Assembly: GCA_009760855.2 (NCBI GenBank)
Contig: WPIO01000003.1
Span: 4,417,501-4,481,500, forward strand
From: Cristatella mucedo
Taxonomy: Eukaryota; Bryozoa; Phylactolaemata; Cristatellidae
Length of the DNA stretch: 64,000 nt
Direction of reading: 5' to 3'
Below, in pieces: positions 39,261-52,692 of this stretch (positions are counted from its first letter, which is position 1; each line of letters begins with the position of its first letter). The notes beneath the pieces are model-generated. The model was not told the DNA's origin and did not search any database. It saw nothing but the letters and a program-made list of their open reading frames with translations. The translations under genes were made by a program, and so were the position numbers.

Positions 39261-41013
39261 TGGGTTAATTCAGTTAAACTTTGTTTCGTTGAATTTAATT
39301 CTACGCTAGCACAGTCTTTTACAGATTACTATAGCAAAATGCAGAACGACTATGAATTTTTTAAAACCTTGGCTAAAAGTATGCCACTCGGTAATGCACG
39401 AGTTTAACTTGGTATATTTAAAATAAATTGAGCTTGAATAGACAGTTGAGCGTAAGTAAGTAGCGTGCCCCATGGGACCTTTTAATGACTACGATTATAT
39501 CTGAGGTATTATATATGGCTATTTGAAAGCACATCCAATGCCATGGTGATCTAATTATTTCTCCGAATTCGCTATATTTTCGCATATTCGAGTGAATGCA
39601 TGAATATAGTGCTAATTTTTATCTATTGACGTAATTTTAAGAATGTTTGAACTGAAGTGAGTGATTACAGGGAAGCTAGTATGACCAAGTTAGTGGGAGT
39701 TCGCATGTAACGAGAGTAAATTGCTACGAAAAAAGTAGATGAACTGACGCTGTTTCATCAACTTGATGGTCAAGAAGCCAGATGCTTGCCTCCATATTGG
39801 TCCAGATATAGCTCCTTATGGTACTAAAGTAATGGGTAGGAACACTCAGCTAACAGATCGTATGTTGTTCCATTGAAATGGCTAGGATCGAATCTCCATC
39901 GCTTACACGTGATCAAAAGACCCGGAGCTTGATGGTTTTCTAGAGAACCAGAGTCCTGCTGCTGGCAATTGTTTCCTGCTGGAGAAATATGGGTTGTTAA
40001 CAAAAGTACTATTGTGGCACTGGCTACGTAAATGAGACTGCTAAATTAGACCACCTTTACTAAATTACTATCAGCTTTTTCTTATTTCCAGTGAACGTTG
40101 TTAGAGTGTAACTTGCTTAGCAGTCTCGGCACGATCAACTGAGTTTTAGTTAGTCAAACTTCCTAACAGAACCAGTGCCATCACTTGCCTTCTTGTGTGC
40201 CTGAGCACTCAGGAATATGCACGGCACTTGTTTTCAAATGCATGGGTGGCTAGCCTTGACATTGTGCATGCGATTAAGTCGCGGATGCTGATTCCCTGGC
40301 ATTGATTTAAAATGGGCATGGATGGATCTCTGATTCTTCCTGGGTGCTAGGGAAACGACTTATTCTGAATATTCTAGATTATATGCACAAATTTAAGGAG
40401 AATGAATATGATCTTGGCTGTATAGGAAAGGTATCTATGGCTTCAAGCTTGCGAGTAGCCCACTTTATTCAACGTCGCTAGGCAAGAAATATTGGTATTC
40501 AGTATATTTACAAACATTATCAAGATGCATTCTCATTTGCGATTTGCTATTCTCATTAGGAGAAGAGACTGGGGTTTTGAAATGCAAATTCAGTAGATAC
40601 TACTGACTAAATGGAAATAAAAATGAATGAGCTTGCAACGGGAAAAATTAATTAGAAGATCATAGAAAACTTGGCGAACTAGGGAACTCACCCAAAACAT
40701 CCATGAACAGCTGAGTAGCTACTGTAAGTTTTGATTAACGGTTGACTTACGAGTGAGCTGCTGTAACATGTAAGTTCTCATTTTACAAAGGCCACGTCAG
40801 GTAGAAAATAAAATTTCTGCGAAAGTGCAATGGTTTAAAACACAAAATAAAACGAAAAGTCATCCTATTAGGCCGTCTCATTGCTATAGCAGAGGAGCAG
40901 CCTTAGAGTCTACCACTCCTACTTGCCGATAGTAATGTAGGATTGCCTGCAGCAGGGCTCAAAATTTACTTCACAGACCTTGAAATGCAATCACACTACA
41001 GGGAGGCCAAGAC
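39261..41013. other. AT-rich non-coding stretch
   Basis: I see nothing recognisable here. Confidence 0.35.
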
Positions 41014-41483
41014 TCAAGAGAAACTTTCTAAAATGAAAATGAATGATAATCGTAAATGATAGCACACAAATTTGTATGTTGCCGTACCGCAAAGTGAAGT
41101 TCTTATTGGTTTTGAAAGCATTATCAATCGGTGACTTTTGTTTTGCCCTTTGATCAGACAGTTCACGAAGTCCGTTAATAACGAAGCATCACTTGACCAG
41201 GTGGCTTCAGCCTGAACAGTCACTCGTTGAGGTACTGTGTTCGTAGAGGTGTAGCTGTTGCAAGAATGCAAGGTCATCTGATATTTGTCTTTGAACATGC
41301 TAGGATCTTCAATGCCACATGATGCGATCCACCAATTGAAATCGTCCACTTTCCCATTTTCCCGTGCCCACATAAGTTGCATCTCAGTGTTCCTTAAATC
41401 TTGTATTGGTACCCAATAAAATACGCACGTGAAACCGAAGGGCTCAGTATTTGGCAGGCAATCCGGCATGGTGAGCTCAATAT
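41014..41483 (-). CDS. Candidate exon of an unknown, possibly extracellular protein
   Basis: On the minus strand a clean acceptor (TTCTATTGTAG, ending 41484) opens a frame of about 150 codons, unusually long for this window. It starts I-E-L-T-M-P-D-C. The first about 110 residues look like a folded extracellular domain, with spaced cysteines (P-D-C, F-T-C-V-F-Y-W-V, A-S-C-G, H-S-C-N) and several tryptophans (M-W-A-R, N-W-W-I, T-W-S). I cannot place a donor, so the 3' part may be intron read-through. Ig-like or fibronectin-like folds are possible but not demonstrated. No repeat copy exists in the window, which fits a single-copy host gene. Confidence 0.4.
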
Positions 41484-42929
41484 CTACAATAGAAAGCCGA
41501 ATTATTTTTAGTAAGGTCAGGCGATGACAGTGATTTGGTCGTCAGTCGGGCAGTAATTCAAAAGACCCGAGTGAGACCCTCAATCTGTTATAATCTATGG
41601 GTAGAGAGTATTGGAAGTGTGATCGATGTTGGCTATCTATGACTTGCTCTTCACGTTTCAGCTACTTGAATGAAACAAATTTGTTCCCAGTATTAATAGT
41701 AGCATGTCATAGATAATTCTGGCCTAAATAGGCAATAGAGAATTACATAGTCAGAAAAAAATGGCGAAGCAAGATTTATTGTTATGCTTTCGCAATGCAA
41801 TTTACCAAAGAGCGATATCCGTCCCCAAAAAATGTATGAAAACAGCGAAAACAACAGCTTGAGCCGACCATTCACACTCTCTGAAGCACCACCACGTGGT
41901 TTCGCGTGGATGGATAGCACCTTGGTGTGCAGCTACCTCTAGAATAGACTGGTACCTGAAGTCTGCCACAGACTTTCAAGCAGGGTTGGAGGGTGACACT
42001 TGGTCAACAAATCAACTGGATCTTTCTTGGCTTCCTTAATTTGCAATACACAGCCACGTTATCTTTAGTGTTTCCGTTTTCTGATCACGCCAAGTTGTAC
42101 CAGGCAGTAATTTTAGTGTCACCCTAAATATCTTTCCACAGTTGTGCTACAAGTAAATATCGATCTTTACACGTTCGCTTATAGGCTTCACGTTCGTTGG
42201 TCTGCTACATCTTCCGGTTAAATTGGCTGCATTTAATACTATAAATCACCGAGTAGGTCATGAATGAGTAAGCAAAAGACTTGCTGACTTCTTTGACATT
42301 GACTGCTACTGGCATAGGTTGTTCCTCAAAGAATACTTTTAAACGGCCGTCATCTAGTGCTCATCCAGTGAGCCCTGCAAGAAGGAGGTTTATAGGTGTT
42401 CTGTCTTTGGTCCATTTAATTTTATATACATTATTTAAATTTCCAATTCCTTATTCATGAAATTCCTGTTTCAAAATGCCTTATTCCTCCTTTCCAATTT
42501 AAAGGCTGAATACCGTCTATGCTTAAGTTTCTATGGGGATGACAAGCAGACATACATTGAGATAGTATCCTACTATCGTCTCACGTCACAGAGTACTTGC
42601 CAATCAGTTCATGCTCCAGTAGTACATATTGATATTGGGACTGCGGAGAATTGCTTCAATTGAATGACACAATGTGTTCGCAAGCGCAATAAAAATATAG
42701 TGTCACTTGAAAACTAAGAAGCCAAAACTTAATAAGCTGACTTGGAAAACAATTTTATTGTAGCCAGTCCACAGACTAAGAGCTTCCTTTTTCTAAAGGT
42801 CTTTAACTGAACAACGAATCTAGTTTTATACAGGTCTGATTAACAACGTTTCCCAAGATTGTACGGTAAAGTTTCAGACTTTTTAATTGAGAACTCTGGA
42901 ATTGAGTGTGTCCATTCATCGTTGTTTGA
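41484..42929. other. Stretch upstream of the candidate exon
   Basis: A decayed minus-strand frame at about 42400-41960 has charged segments (E-R-E-A-Y-K-R-T-C-K, A-Q-L-W-K-D-I) with stops, source unknown. No gene is assigned. Confidence 0.3.
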
Positions 42930-45900
42930 TTCCTCTCCCCGCACTAAAGAGCAGCCTCGGGCGACTCCCATCATGGTGTGGACCTTTACCTGATTTCTCC
43001 GTGATACCTTCGGGTATTCCGCTGCTATCTTCGCTGTGACTATTTATGAGCTGTCCTCGGATATGCTACACAAAACAGGACCTGCTTAGCATAAGGTGCG
43101 ATGTCGCCATTAGTCGATACCTACCAGCAGGCTTTCTCCGGCCGGTCAGTGAGAACCTTTCTGCATCCTGCGTTCGCCCTATCAATAGCTAGGCAATCAA
43201 ACCTACCAGCCATAAGTTTAAAGCGCTGAATAGTAATTGTTGCTGTTGTAGCAAACCCGCCGTAGCCCAGCACGTTGTGAAATGTCGACCGGAGGCCGTT
43301 ACTAAGGTCCAATTCAAATTCAAAGAGCCGCATCCCCCAGGCCGGATACACGCCAACGTCAATACAAGCCACTTCATCGCCATCGCCCAGTGGTTGGACA
43401 GCCTCTTAAATTCCGCCTACTAAATGCCCACTCACTAAAAACAAAGGGGTTAATTATCCGCGATCAAGTGGTCCAGGAGAAGCTAGATGCATTTCTGCTT
43501 ACCGAAACTTGGATGACGCCCTGTTCCAGTAGCTGTATTGCTGAGCTTACTCCACCCGGGTTCTCATTCTATCAGTCCATGCGTTCTGACAAAGTTGGTG
43601 GCGGGGTTGCAGTCATTGTTTGCGAATCTTTTGGTTAAAAGATGCGCAGTTTTTCGCATGGGCCATCGCTTGAATCGGTTGCAATCAGGTCTTCATCAAA
43701 GACAACGCCTCTCACTGTTGTGATATACCGGCCTCATTCTGGCTGTCTAAACTTGTTTATAGAGGAGTTTTCAGAGTTCCTCGCCAAAATATATGTGTGT
43801 GATAGGACGTTACTGATTTTAGGAGACCTCAATATTCACGTTGACAACCTAGTAACACCCAGTTCTGTTCATTTCTTAAATGTCTGGAGAATTTTGATTT
43901 GGTCCAGCTTGTCACACCACCCACGTCGGTGGCCACATTCTAGATCTCATGATCACTAAGGATGTCCTCCCCACTGACCTTGTGGTGTACCCACCGACCC
44001 TGTTAGATCATTGTTCGCTCTCGTTTACTGTTCCTGCTCACTTGTACGTACAGGGTAATGTCGAACTTGTCAAACGACGTAACTTACAAAGCATTAACAC
44101 AGACAAGTTTTGAAATCTTTTTGTGATGTAGGTCTTCTTGATCTGCATTAAGATTCGAGCGGCAGCCTTGATACCCTCACTGATGCGATTAACATGACAC
44201 CCAGGACTGCTCTTGATAACCATGCTCCCGTTCATTCTATCGGTGTTCAAAGTCGCGGAGATTCCTTTCAATTTACAAAAAAATCCTAAAGATGCGCCGG
44301 GTTACGTGCAGGCTTGAATGGCGTTTCAAGAAATTGGGGCCTGATGCAGATCCAGTCATTTTCAAAGACTTCTTTCGAGTTTACACCCGAAAGCCTAAGA
44401 AACCAGGACTTTTTTTTCATCCGAAAGCTGAATTCCTGCCAGTCGGACCTAAACAGATTTATAAGCAATAATGCTGTGAGGTCTGACTCCCCAGATATTA
44501 AGGGGTCAGCCGAAAAGTTTTCAGCCTTCTTTACCGAAAGAATTGTGCACATTCGTGCCTCCAGTAAACCCCCTCTGACTAAAGCAATCGCGGTTCCACA
44601 AACTGTGACCTTCATTGAAAGATTTTTCTAGGTTGCTGCAGAGGTCCTCGCAAACTATCGCCCAGTCTCCCTTCTTCCCTTGTCAAAGGTTCTTGAAAAA
44701 AATTGTTGCTTAGCAGCTGGTTGAACATGTTGAAAATAATGAAATGTCAGACACATTTCAATTAGGGTTTCAGAGGCAGCACTCCACTGACACTGCTCGC
44801 CTCCGTTTAAACAATGACATTCTACCTGGCAACGACGACAGGAATGTCTCTGCCCTAGCTCTGCTAGATCTGTGTGCTGCCTTCGACACTATTGATCACG
44901 ATGTACTGCTTGAACGATTGAGAACAACGATCGGTCTGGCAGACGAAGCACTGGCGTGGTTTAAATCTACTTGTCTACTTTAAATTTACTCGTCTGATCG
45001 TGTTCAATCCGTGTCGTGTGGGGGCCAGGTTTCACACACAAGAAGGGTCACCTGTGGAGTCCCTCAAGGGTCTGTACTCAGTCCCTTGCTGTGCTCCATT
45101 CATACACAACCTCTGGGAAAAGTGATCAAGGCCTATAGAATATCATATAACTTTTATGCTGACGATAATCAGTCGTATTTGTCATTCAAACCCTCGGAAT
45201 CTGCTGCAGCAACTGAGAAATTGAATGCTTGCCTTGCCGAAATTCGATCCTGGGTGTCGGAAAACTTCCTGAAATGAAATGATGATAAAACCGAACTGCT
45301 GCTCATAGGACATCATAAGCATGTGGTTGGTATCTGATTAAAAGGCTTTGCTCTTCTACTAGGTGATGCTATGGTACGACCATCACCGCGTGCTCGAAAT
45401 TAAGGTGTCATTTTCGACATTTGCCTCAATTTTAAAAACTTCATGCAGAAGACTTCTTCTACTTATAGCCATCACGTCAGATCCCTATCCATAATTAAGA
45501 GCTGTCTCCGACAGCTGCTTGTATACAAATTTAACTAGCTCTTTAGTTCTGTCTCGGCTTGATTGTTGTAATTTCCTTTTGGCTGGACTAACAAAGGAAG
45601 CTATTAGGCCATTGCAGCTGACTATGAATATGGCTGCATGGCTAGTCTTCAAGTCCTAGAGGTTTCAGCACTAGGATATATGCCGGTTGAGCCACTGATA
45701 AAGAGCAAAGTTCTTATGCTGACCCACAAGGCCCGCCACGGCTTGGCTCCTTCATACCTAGCTGAACTGCTGCATGAGTGTCAGCCTGTTCGTGCCATCA
45801 GGTCCTATGTAGACATCAAATTGGCTGTTCAATTCCTTAGCTTAAAGACCATTTGTGACAGAAGCTTTGGCTCGGGTGGTCCTAGACTGTGGAGCTCGCT

Positions 45901-46193
45901 TCCACAATTCTTACGAAAAGACAACTACTCTCCTGTTGCCGACTATGGTTCATATTTTTCAGTGGTCCTGAGCTGGTTCTTATCTACTCACTATGTCGAC
46001 TGCTCTCCTGACTCTGTGGTGCTTGTCACTTTCTCTTTGTTGAGTGAGACGAAGTCTGTTGGCTCCCGAATGCGTACCGAAAGCTGCTTAGGCTGTGAGG
46101 GGGCTATATAGAACTCCTGCACAACACCCACATGGCCTGAATGATTTTGTGGAGTTACGGGCTGAGAGACATTACACTACATTACATTACATT
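42930..46193 (+). mobile_element. LINE family B, full-length decayed copy
   Basis: This is a plus-strand copy with a complete 5' end (TTCCTCTCCCCGCAC at 42930) and an (ACATT)n-type tail ending at 46193. It is colinear with the 32703-36182 copy throughout and carries many indels. Confidence 0.93.
43390..46111 (+). pseudogene. LINE B endonuclease-reverse transcriptase, many breaks
   Basis: Endonuclease fragments lie at 43390-43638 (LLTETWMTPC, GGGVAVIV) and 43642-43959 (YRP, LGDLNIHVD, where the usual GDFN Phe is Leu). RT fragments lie at 44744-44983 (ALLDLCAAFDTIDHD) and 45011-45277 ([10 protein letters not shown], with YADD retained). The C-terminal domain lies at 45638-46111. Frameshifts separate each piece and part of the region before 44700 is deleted. 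It is non-functional. Confidence 0.88.
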
Positions 46194-47703
46194 GGCCAAA
46201 ATTCTTTTCTGCTATAACTCTCTTTTGTTCCAGTTTGTACTGAAAGATCCTTAATGTTACTGAAAAAGTCGACAGCAACTTCCAAGTTATTTTTTATAAC
46301 AGATCTGAATTGGATCAGCTGAACAAAATAATATTTCACTCTAGGTTTCAACATTCTAGCTTTAAGTACTTCATTTTATCCAAAGGTGTTAATATTGAAA
46401 TATTTTGTCCTCAAGTTGAATTTGAAGGTTTCTACTTAATTCAAAGTATCGTCGAATGCTTTGGAAACTGAGCCTTCAGCTCGTGTATACCCTAGGCTCA
46501 TTTGGCACTAAAGACTATGAAAACTTCATCCTTTAACCCAATCTAGATTGAAAAGAGCTGTAATCTCACAATATATTCTTAGCATCTTTTAAATTTGTTG
46601 AAAAACAAATTTGTGATTGCGATCAAAATATTTGAACTCAGTAGTCTTATTAGTCACTATTATGCCGGCAAGATTGTTTTGTAGCTTCTGACAAGTGCCT
46701 AGAAAGAGATTTTGTTACTATTCCTATGCACAGGTTTTACAATTTTTATCATTATTCTTAAGCAATAAGGACACGTACGAATTAACACTTGATACTCGAC
46801 CGATCTTGAATAATGACCAATGCAAATCCCACTGCGTTTGAACTAAAATTCATATGGAGAACTCATTATGCAGACTAAGGAGCATCATGCATAGATCAAT
46901 TTGAGATTGTGACTCCTGCCATACTCTTAAGCCTGAAACTAAATCACGATGCTATCAGAGGAGGTTAAACACTAAAATTAACTAAAAAGAACGAACAACT
47001 TATCAAATAAGCTTCAGCTTGTTGTAAACAGTCTTATAATAAGTCATGAATGTTCAAACTGCAATTGCTATCATGGCTATGCAGCTCAGCTATTTCTCAT
47101 ATGGAGTACATGAGTTTCTAGAAAGAGCTGTTTCTCTGCTTTGCGTGGTAAACATATTCAGCTATAACCGTGATTGCAAAGTAAAGACAAAAGCCAGTCA
47201 TATAAGTTGCAGATTGATAGGAGATTTAGAAATGACGTTCATTGGTACGAAAATACTTACAGAACTGCATACTTGCCAATTAATGAGGTGCACCCCAGCT
47301 TGGCCGAAGTCCCTTGAAAATCAAGCATCGATGAGAGAACGTTACCAGATCGGTCTTCCATAGGATTTGGGATCACAACAATGTTAAATTCATTGGGAAA
47401 ATGCAAGTTGTTATGTAAATTTTATATTATAGGCTGCACTTATTTGCTGCCTGCAAAGTCGACCACAGTCAAAAGTGACTCTCTAGCTTGTGATGACCTA
47501 TGGCTAGAGAGAATCATTCAATGTACCAAGATAAGCATCCTTATGTCCAATAGCTAAGATCGATGAATTATATTTTCTCACTTTATGTATCCAAAATTAT
47601 GATACAATGAAAAATTCGTTAGTTTTTGGAAAACAATCTATGATTAAAAATACTAGATTTCGATCAAAACGAGCAAAGCTCACCGAATAGGAATTTATAA
47701 ATC
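46194..47703. other. AT-rich non-coding stretch
   Basis: A 105-codon frame at 47046-47363 (+) has no supporting feature. Nothing is recognised. Confidence 0.35.
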
Positions 47704-47903
47704 TCAGAAAACGTAAAGTGAGACAGAAATGGTGGAGAAAGCCAAAAAGAAGTGCAACTTCAGTTTTTTAGCAAAGCGAAGAGACCAAAGATGAGGCTGA
47801 CTAGGAACTCCAGGTGTGCTGGTTTGGTCCAGGTTACGGTGCTCGCCCCTACCAAGGTCTGGTCGAGGTCGTGGGCTAGAGCCAGGTGGCATATGTGAAG
47901 CAC
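47704..47903 (-). CDS. Family 1 gene, right copy, terminal exon 3
   Basis: The acceptor TTGTATTCAG ends at 47904. The exon supplies the two bases needed to complete the glycine codon begun by exon 2 (52693-52806). It then encodes 65 residues, first Pro/Arg-rich (M-P-P-G-S-S-P-R-P-R-P) and then ending with a hydrophobic stretch (L-H-F-F-L-A-F-S-T-I-S-V) and a stop at 47704. The joined protein would be 154 residues. The join to exon 2 is inferred from phase and composition across a 4.8-kb intron that contains LINE fragments, so it is less certain than exons 1-2. There is no counterpart in the window for the left copy. Confidence 0.4.
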
Positions 47904-48129
47904 CTGAATACAAATTATGTTCTTTTAGGGTGCTGTACAAATAAATTATAATTACTTATATTTTTAGACATCCAAATTGCCACCACTTGAAGTGAGATTT
48001 AGCTACCAGTTTAAGGTAAAGAATAAATAAATCACCGTGGAATAATATTTTCTGAGATATGGAAATATGAAATACCAAGGTGTTTCAATGCTTTTATGTA
48101 AAAATAATACCTGGCATCTGAATACTATG

Positions 48130-48620
48130 AACATAATAATCGTCCGTTTGATTTAAAGCTATCAGAAAAATTAATCTCTTTGTAGGCACTTTAAATCTGC
48201 TGTAAAGTAAGCACGACGGATTGGTTGATAGTAGCTTGATTAACAAACACCAAAAATTACGTGGTTAGAAGTGCAGTGCACAAGTTCAGCATGCGAGTAT
48301 AGTTAGTGGTAGCAAGCATAAGCACACAAAGGTTGATTATAATGAACCCACTAAATGCTGTGAGCAACATATGCGTTTTTTGTACTTCTTTTGAATGCAG
48401 TCAAGTCAGGAGATATCTTGAGGCACGTGAGCCGTGAGTACCAGGCTTTGGGAGCATAAGAGCTAAAAACACTGTCTCTTAAGGATTTGATGTTTGTACA
48501 AGGTATAGGTAAACAATTTGAATCCAAAAGGCGGGTGTACGATTCTTAGCCTGATAGGGTAGTAGATCTGATAAGTATGGTGGAGCCTAAGCGTACGACA
48601 TGGGGCCCCTCGAAGCTAGC
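48130..48620 (-). mobile_element. LINE A 3' part
   Basis: This is family A 3' UTR and the end of the C-terminal domain on the minus strand, with the recurrent G-T-T-A-G-T-G-G and C-C-C-A-C-T-A-A-A-T-G-C-T-G blocks. It is moderately decayed and lies inside the inferred intron of the family 1 right copy. Confidence 0.75.
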
Positions 48621-49285
48621 GACTCGGAGCTAAGCGTTTTTGTTGCTAGGCACAAGCTGAGACTCTAGCACATCGTGTGCAGCATTACTGTTTGAGTGAT
48701 TTGCTTTTTACCTAATACATTTTTTAAACCGGAAAAGCATTGAATGTATCAGAGTATTGCTGAGTATGTGTCCTCTAATGGATTTTCCATTAGCAAAGAC
48801 AGTTTCTCCCAAAGCAACTCTGAATAAGCACACTGCCTACTCTTGCCCAGATGACACATAGTTTATCAAGGAAGCTAAATAAGTTACGCCTTCTAGGAGC
48901 AAGCTTGAAGGAGCGTAAAAAGATCAGGACTCCTGTCCAGCGACCTGCCAGTGACGAAAACTGTATATCCTACAAAGTTATCCTGGATTAAGTCTAGCTT
49001 ATAGGCAAAAATCGTCAAATCACAATTTTATCTTTTGAAAAAGCTATGCTAAAGTCGACCATCAAACGTGTGATTAACAGCTTGATCTTTGTATTTTTAC
49101 AGAAATGGAAGCATTCCATGAGGCTGTTATTTCACAGAAAAACCAATGGAGGTGCTGACCATCTAGTCCCAAGGAGAATTTGTCAGGCCAGTCTAGGTTG
49201 TTCTCGGGTCCATTTCCGGTACACATTTTCATGAATGACAGTACCGACACCATCAAGTAACTCGCGCTTAACCATTTGTAAAGAT

Positions 49286-51300
49286 CATAATAATAATAAT
49301 AGTTTTTGTAGCACCATCAATGAACTTAATCTCTTTCTCAATTTACTTTGGTTACACAGGAAACACGATCGAACGGCAAATGTCAGCATACTCTCTTTCA
49401 ACAAGCCTAATGTGATTAGAAGTGACAAGGATAGGGTGTGCATGCAAACATGGTAAGTGGTAGCATGCTTAGTGTCATCACCTATAAGAACACAAAGGAC
49501 GTCCCACGAAAGGCTGAGGTAAATAGATGCATTTTGAAACTTGGTAAGGGTAGGGGGTGCAATGACGTCAGCCGGAAGTTACCTTGAGGCTTTAGAAGTA
49601 TATGAACTAAAGTCATTGGAAGGATTTGCCGTTGGTATGCACTGTAGTTATAAGATTAGATTAAGAAAAGTGGTTAGTAAGATACTTTGCCAAGTGGAGG
49701 TGTAGATATGATAGGTGGAGTGGAGCCAAGTAATCAAGCGACCTGAAAGTGAGTCTCTAAACTCTCAAGTCGATGCTCTGCTTGACTGGGAGCAAGCTCA
49801 GGTCGGCCAGAGGAGGTGTGGCGTGGCAGCTGCAATGCTTACGACAGAATAACCTTGCTGCAAAGTTTTTTGCCAAATGTAAGCTCCTGTTTTCACGTGC
49901 CCGTTGACCAGAAAGCACTGAGTTAAATAAGTCAAGACAAGGTGTCACCAATAAATAGATCAATTTATTTGAGTTATACCAGTTTAGAGAGGCCGAATGT
50001 CAGCACTGTAGCTGAACGTAGACATACTTGATTTATTGAGCTTGTGTGGTCATCCAATCAAAGGACACTTTGAAAACGACGTTGAATTGCCTGCAGATTC
50101 GACAGGAGATATGGTGACAGAGCTGAGTTTAAGTATTAGGTTTCCACATTTTTGGAAGTCACTGGGTTGTTCCTATAACCTTTTTGAATTTTCATCATTA
50201 TTTCAACGATATTTTGCCGCCAGCCGTGTACGAATGTCATCTAAACAGACAGTAAGGAAGATGAGGGAATTCGATTAGCAATAACGCTAGAATGATTAAA
50301 GCAGAGGTACAAGTGAGTGTAATCCACATAGAAGTTTAAGGATGGATTGATCCCGGAAATGGCGTCAGTAAGAGTGAAGTATATACCATGAAAAGAGCAT
50401 GACCGAGTAGGGAGCCCTGAAGCTCTCCATACTTCAAAAATTCCTTGAATGATCTGTGTCCATTTACATTACTACGCTTGAGTCTCCAGCTGAGATAGGG
50501 CCTAAACCGTTGCAGTGCAGCACCAGTGATGCCCCGGACTGATGAGAAAATCTCGAAAAAGGACTCAGTGACCGATAGTAATGAAAGCTGTCGAAAGATA
50601 TATTGATCCGGTTGATGAGGTCACTAAGATAGAGGTGTATAACGTGAAAAGTGAAGGACCAAGCACAGAGCCCTGAGGCACTCCAAGCTTTAAAGATTCA
50701 TCGAACGATTTGTATCTATTCACGTTATTACGATGGTGTCTCCTGCTGAGGTAGGACCGATACCATTCCAGTGCAGCATTCAGGACAGATGAGAAAAGCT
50801 CGAAATAAGGCTTGGTGATCGATAGTATTGAAAGCTGCCGAAAGATTGCGAAAAACAAGCAGAGAGAAAATGCTAAGTCTGCATTCCTGAGACGGCCTTT
50901 CCACTCCCAAAGAAATGCTTACTCTGTGCGGGGATGCGCTCTAAATCAAATCTAGATATGAACTTACTTGCAAGGATGGAAGTTTCAATACTTGAGTTCA
51001 GCCGGTCTGCCACGACTCCTTGTAGTGCCTTTAATTGGAACGGTAGATTGGTTACTGGGCAAAAGTTGACCAGGTTATCTTGGTAGGGTTTTCCGGAGTT
51101 GTGGCATGGCAACAAACGTTTTGAATGGTGGTGCGATATTAATTGTGGGTAATAATGCATTGATGAGGTTAGTTAGGCATGGTAGAACTTGATGCATGCC
51201 AAGAAGAAGCATTGCAGTCGGAAAAAGGTGTACAATAATAGTTGTCTGCTTTGATTTGGATAGAAATGTCAGAATGAGGTCATCAGTGACCTCATCGAAT
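49286..51300 (-). mobile_element. Long LINE A copy with internal duplication
   Basis: The copy has an (ATT)n-type tail at 49289-49302, a decayed 3' UTR, and post-RT sequence at 49963-49757 (L-L-P-V-K-Q-S-I-D-L-R). It then has RT sequence: 50858-50565 ([10 protein letters not shown]), 50910-50728 (AAFNTIDHQ) and 51160-50873. A more upstream segment lies at 51308-51075. The RT portion at about 50400-50600 is repeated at about 50655-50850. It is a pseudogene throughout. Confidence 0.8.
50400..50850 (-). repeat. Tandem duplication of an RT segment
   Basis: The sequence around 50400-50600 (GGAGCCCTGA, TTGAATGATCTGTGTCCATT, GAAAGCTGTCGAAAG) recurs at 50655-50850 (AGAGCCCTGA, TCGAACGATTTGTATCTATT, GAAAGCTGCCGAAAG) in the same order. 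Divergence between the units is high. It may be two elements joined rather than one duplicated. Confidence 0.75.
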
Positions 51301-52692
51301 ACAGACATTAAGTTGCCGTTTAAAATTGAACGTTTCTATCTGGATCAAAAGCAAACATACTTGATGTGTGGTTATATTTTCACCCATCTTCTTTACAATC
51401 TGTCATCTCCTTTCAAGCGCCCGTTGACCTAATTCTTTGTTAAGACTTCAGAAAACATTTCTAAATCAGTTAAAAAATAATGCGTTGAGTCACTTGCGAA
51501 AAAACAGATTTACTTTGAAGGTAGCAAGTCTATAGATTAACCACGGGCTCGAAAAGAGCAATGATTATAGCCAGGGTACGGATTCACTGCTTCATGTTTC
51601 TTAACTCCATCTTTTCGAATGATCAAATCAGGTCTGAACAGACAACCCCACTAACGGTTATCTGCATAGTGCTGTTTCATTCTGGACACTTTATTTATTA
51701 TAAGGATAATTAATATCGAAATTCAGAAACAGCTGTCAGTATTAATGAATAACTAATGAACACAGATATAATTTAAAATAATATAGTTTGGTTTGTCCAT
51801 GCATATGGAACGTGATTGTTTTATTTCTGTCGGTTTCCTGTCTTTCTGTCCTCACAGAAAGATGCCTGCCATTATAGAAAATCTCGCAAGTTGGGATTTT
51901 CTGTTAAGAACTTCAGATTTGTCAAATCATCCTATTTAACCTGATATAGGTGTGTGCTCGTATGAAATACTAAGACGTTAAAACACGGTCACATAAAGAA
52001 CCGGAAAACCCAAATAACTAATGCACATTAAACTAAAGGTTAAGAATTCGCCCCAAATAGTAAAATTTTCCTGAAAAAGTACGGAACCGATACAGAATAA
52101 AATTTTAAGTGACGCCAGGGAACAATTTTTGCTAATTTAGTAAGAAAGTGGTTTTTGGTGATAAATGTATGTATACCATAAAAGCGTGAGCATGCACGGA
52201 GCCTAGGCATAAGGGGCAAATATATATCTGCCACCTATGCTATATACATGGTCAAGCTTTATATAACTATTCAAGTCTGCAAAATAAGAGAACTCTCAGA
52301 AATTAGATAGTCCCAGAAGCTAATTATTCAGTTTCAGTCGTAATTTGAAATAGAAGACAATCAACAACCGATCGAACAAGCTACCAACCAACCGATTCAA
52401 CGATCACCTAATCGTGAACCTTTAAGAGCCAACTAATAACACCGTACATAAACTCAATAAATACCTATTTTGTACGGAGAGTAGAAGAAATTGATTTCTC
52501 TTAAAAGTGTCTACCGTGTGGCTGCATACAAGATCTCGAAATAAAGCGATTCGATAACCAACCCCAGGGCTGATGATACAATTTTCGTGGATCAAGTAGA
52601 AATGCGGTGGCTAAGAAAACGATAATTAGTTCAGTGAGGATATTTGCAAAGACAAATAAAAGCGCTGTCTCGGAGAAATCATCGACACATAC
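51301..52692. other. AT-rich non-coding stretch, partly family 1 intron
   Basis: Sequence from about 52410 to 52692 resembles 1100-1456 and is intron downstream of exon 2. I see nothing else recognisable. Confidence 0.35.

Noticed and set aside
41960-42400. HMG-box-like pattern (A-Q-L-W-K-D-I, A-W-Y-N-L-A) on the minus strand
   Set aside because: Several stops interrupt it and the match is too weak to assign.
46112-46193. Independent (ACATT)n microsatellite
   Set aside because: It is the tail of the LINE B copy, as at 16112-16131.
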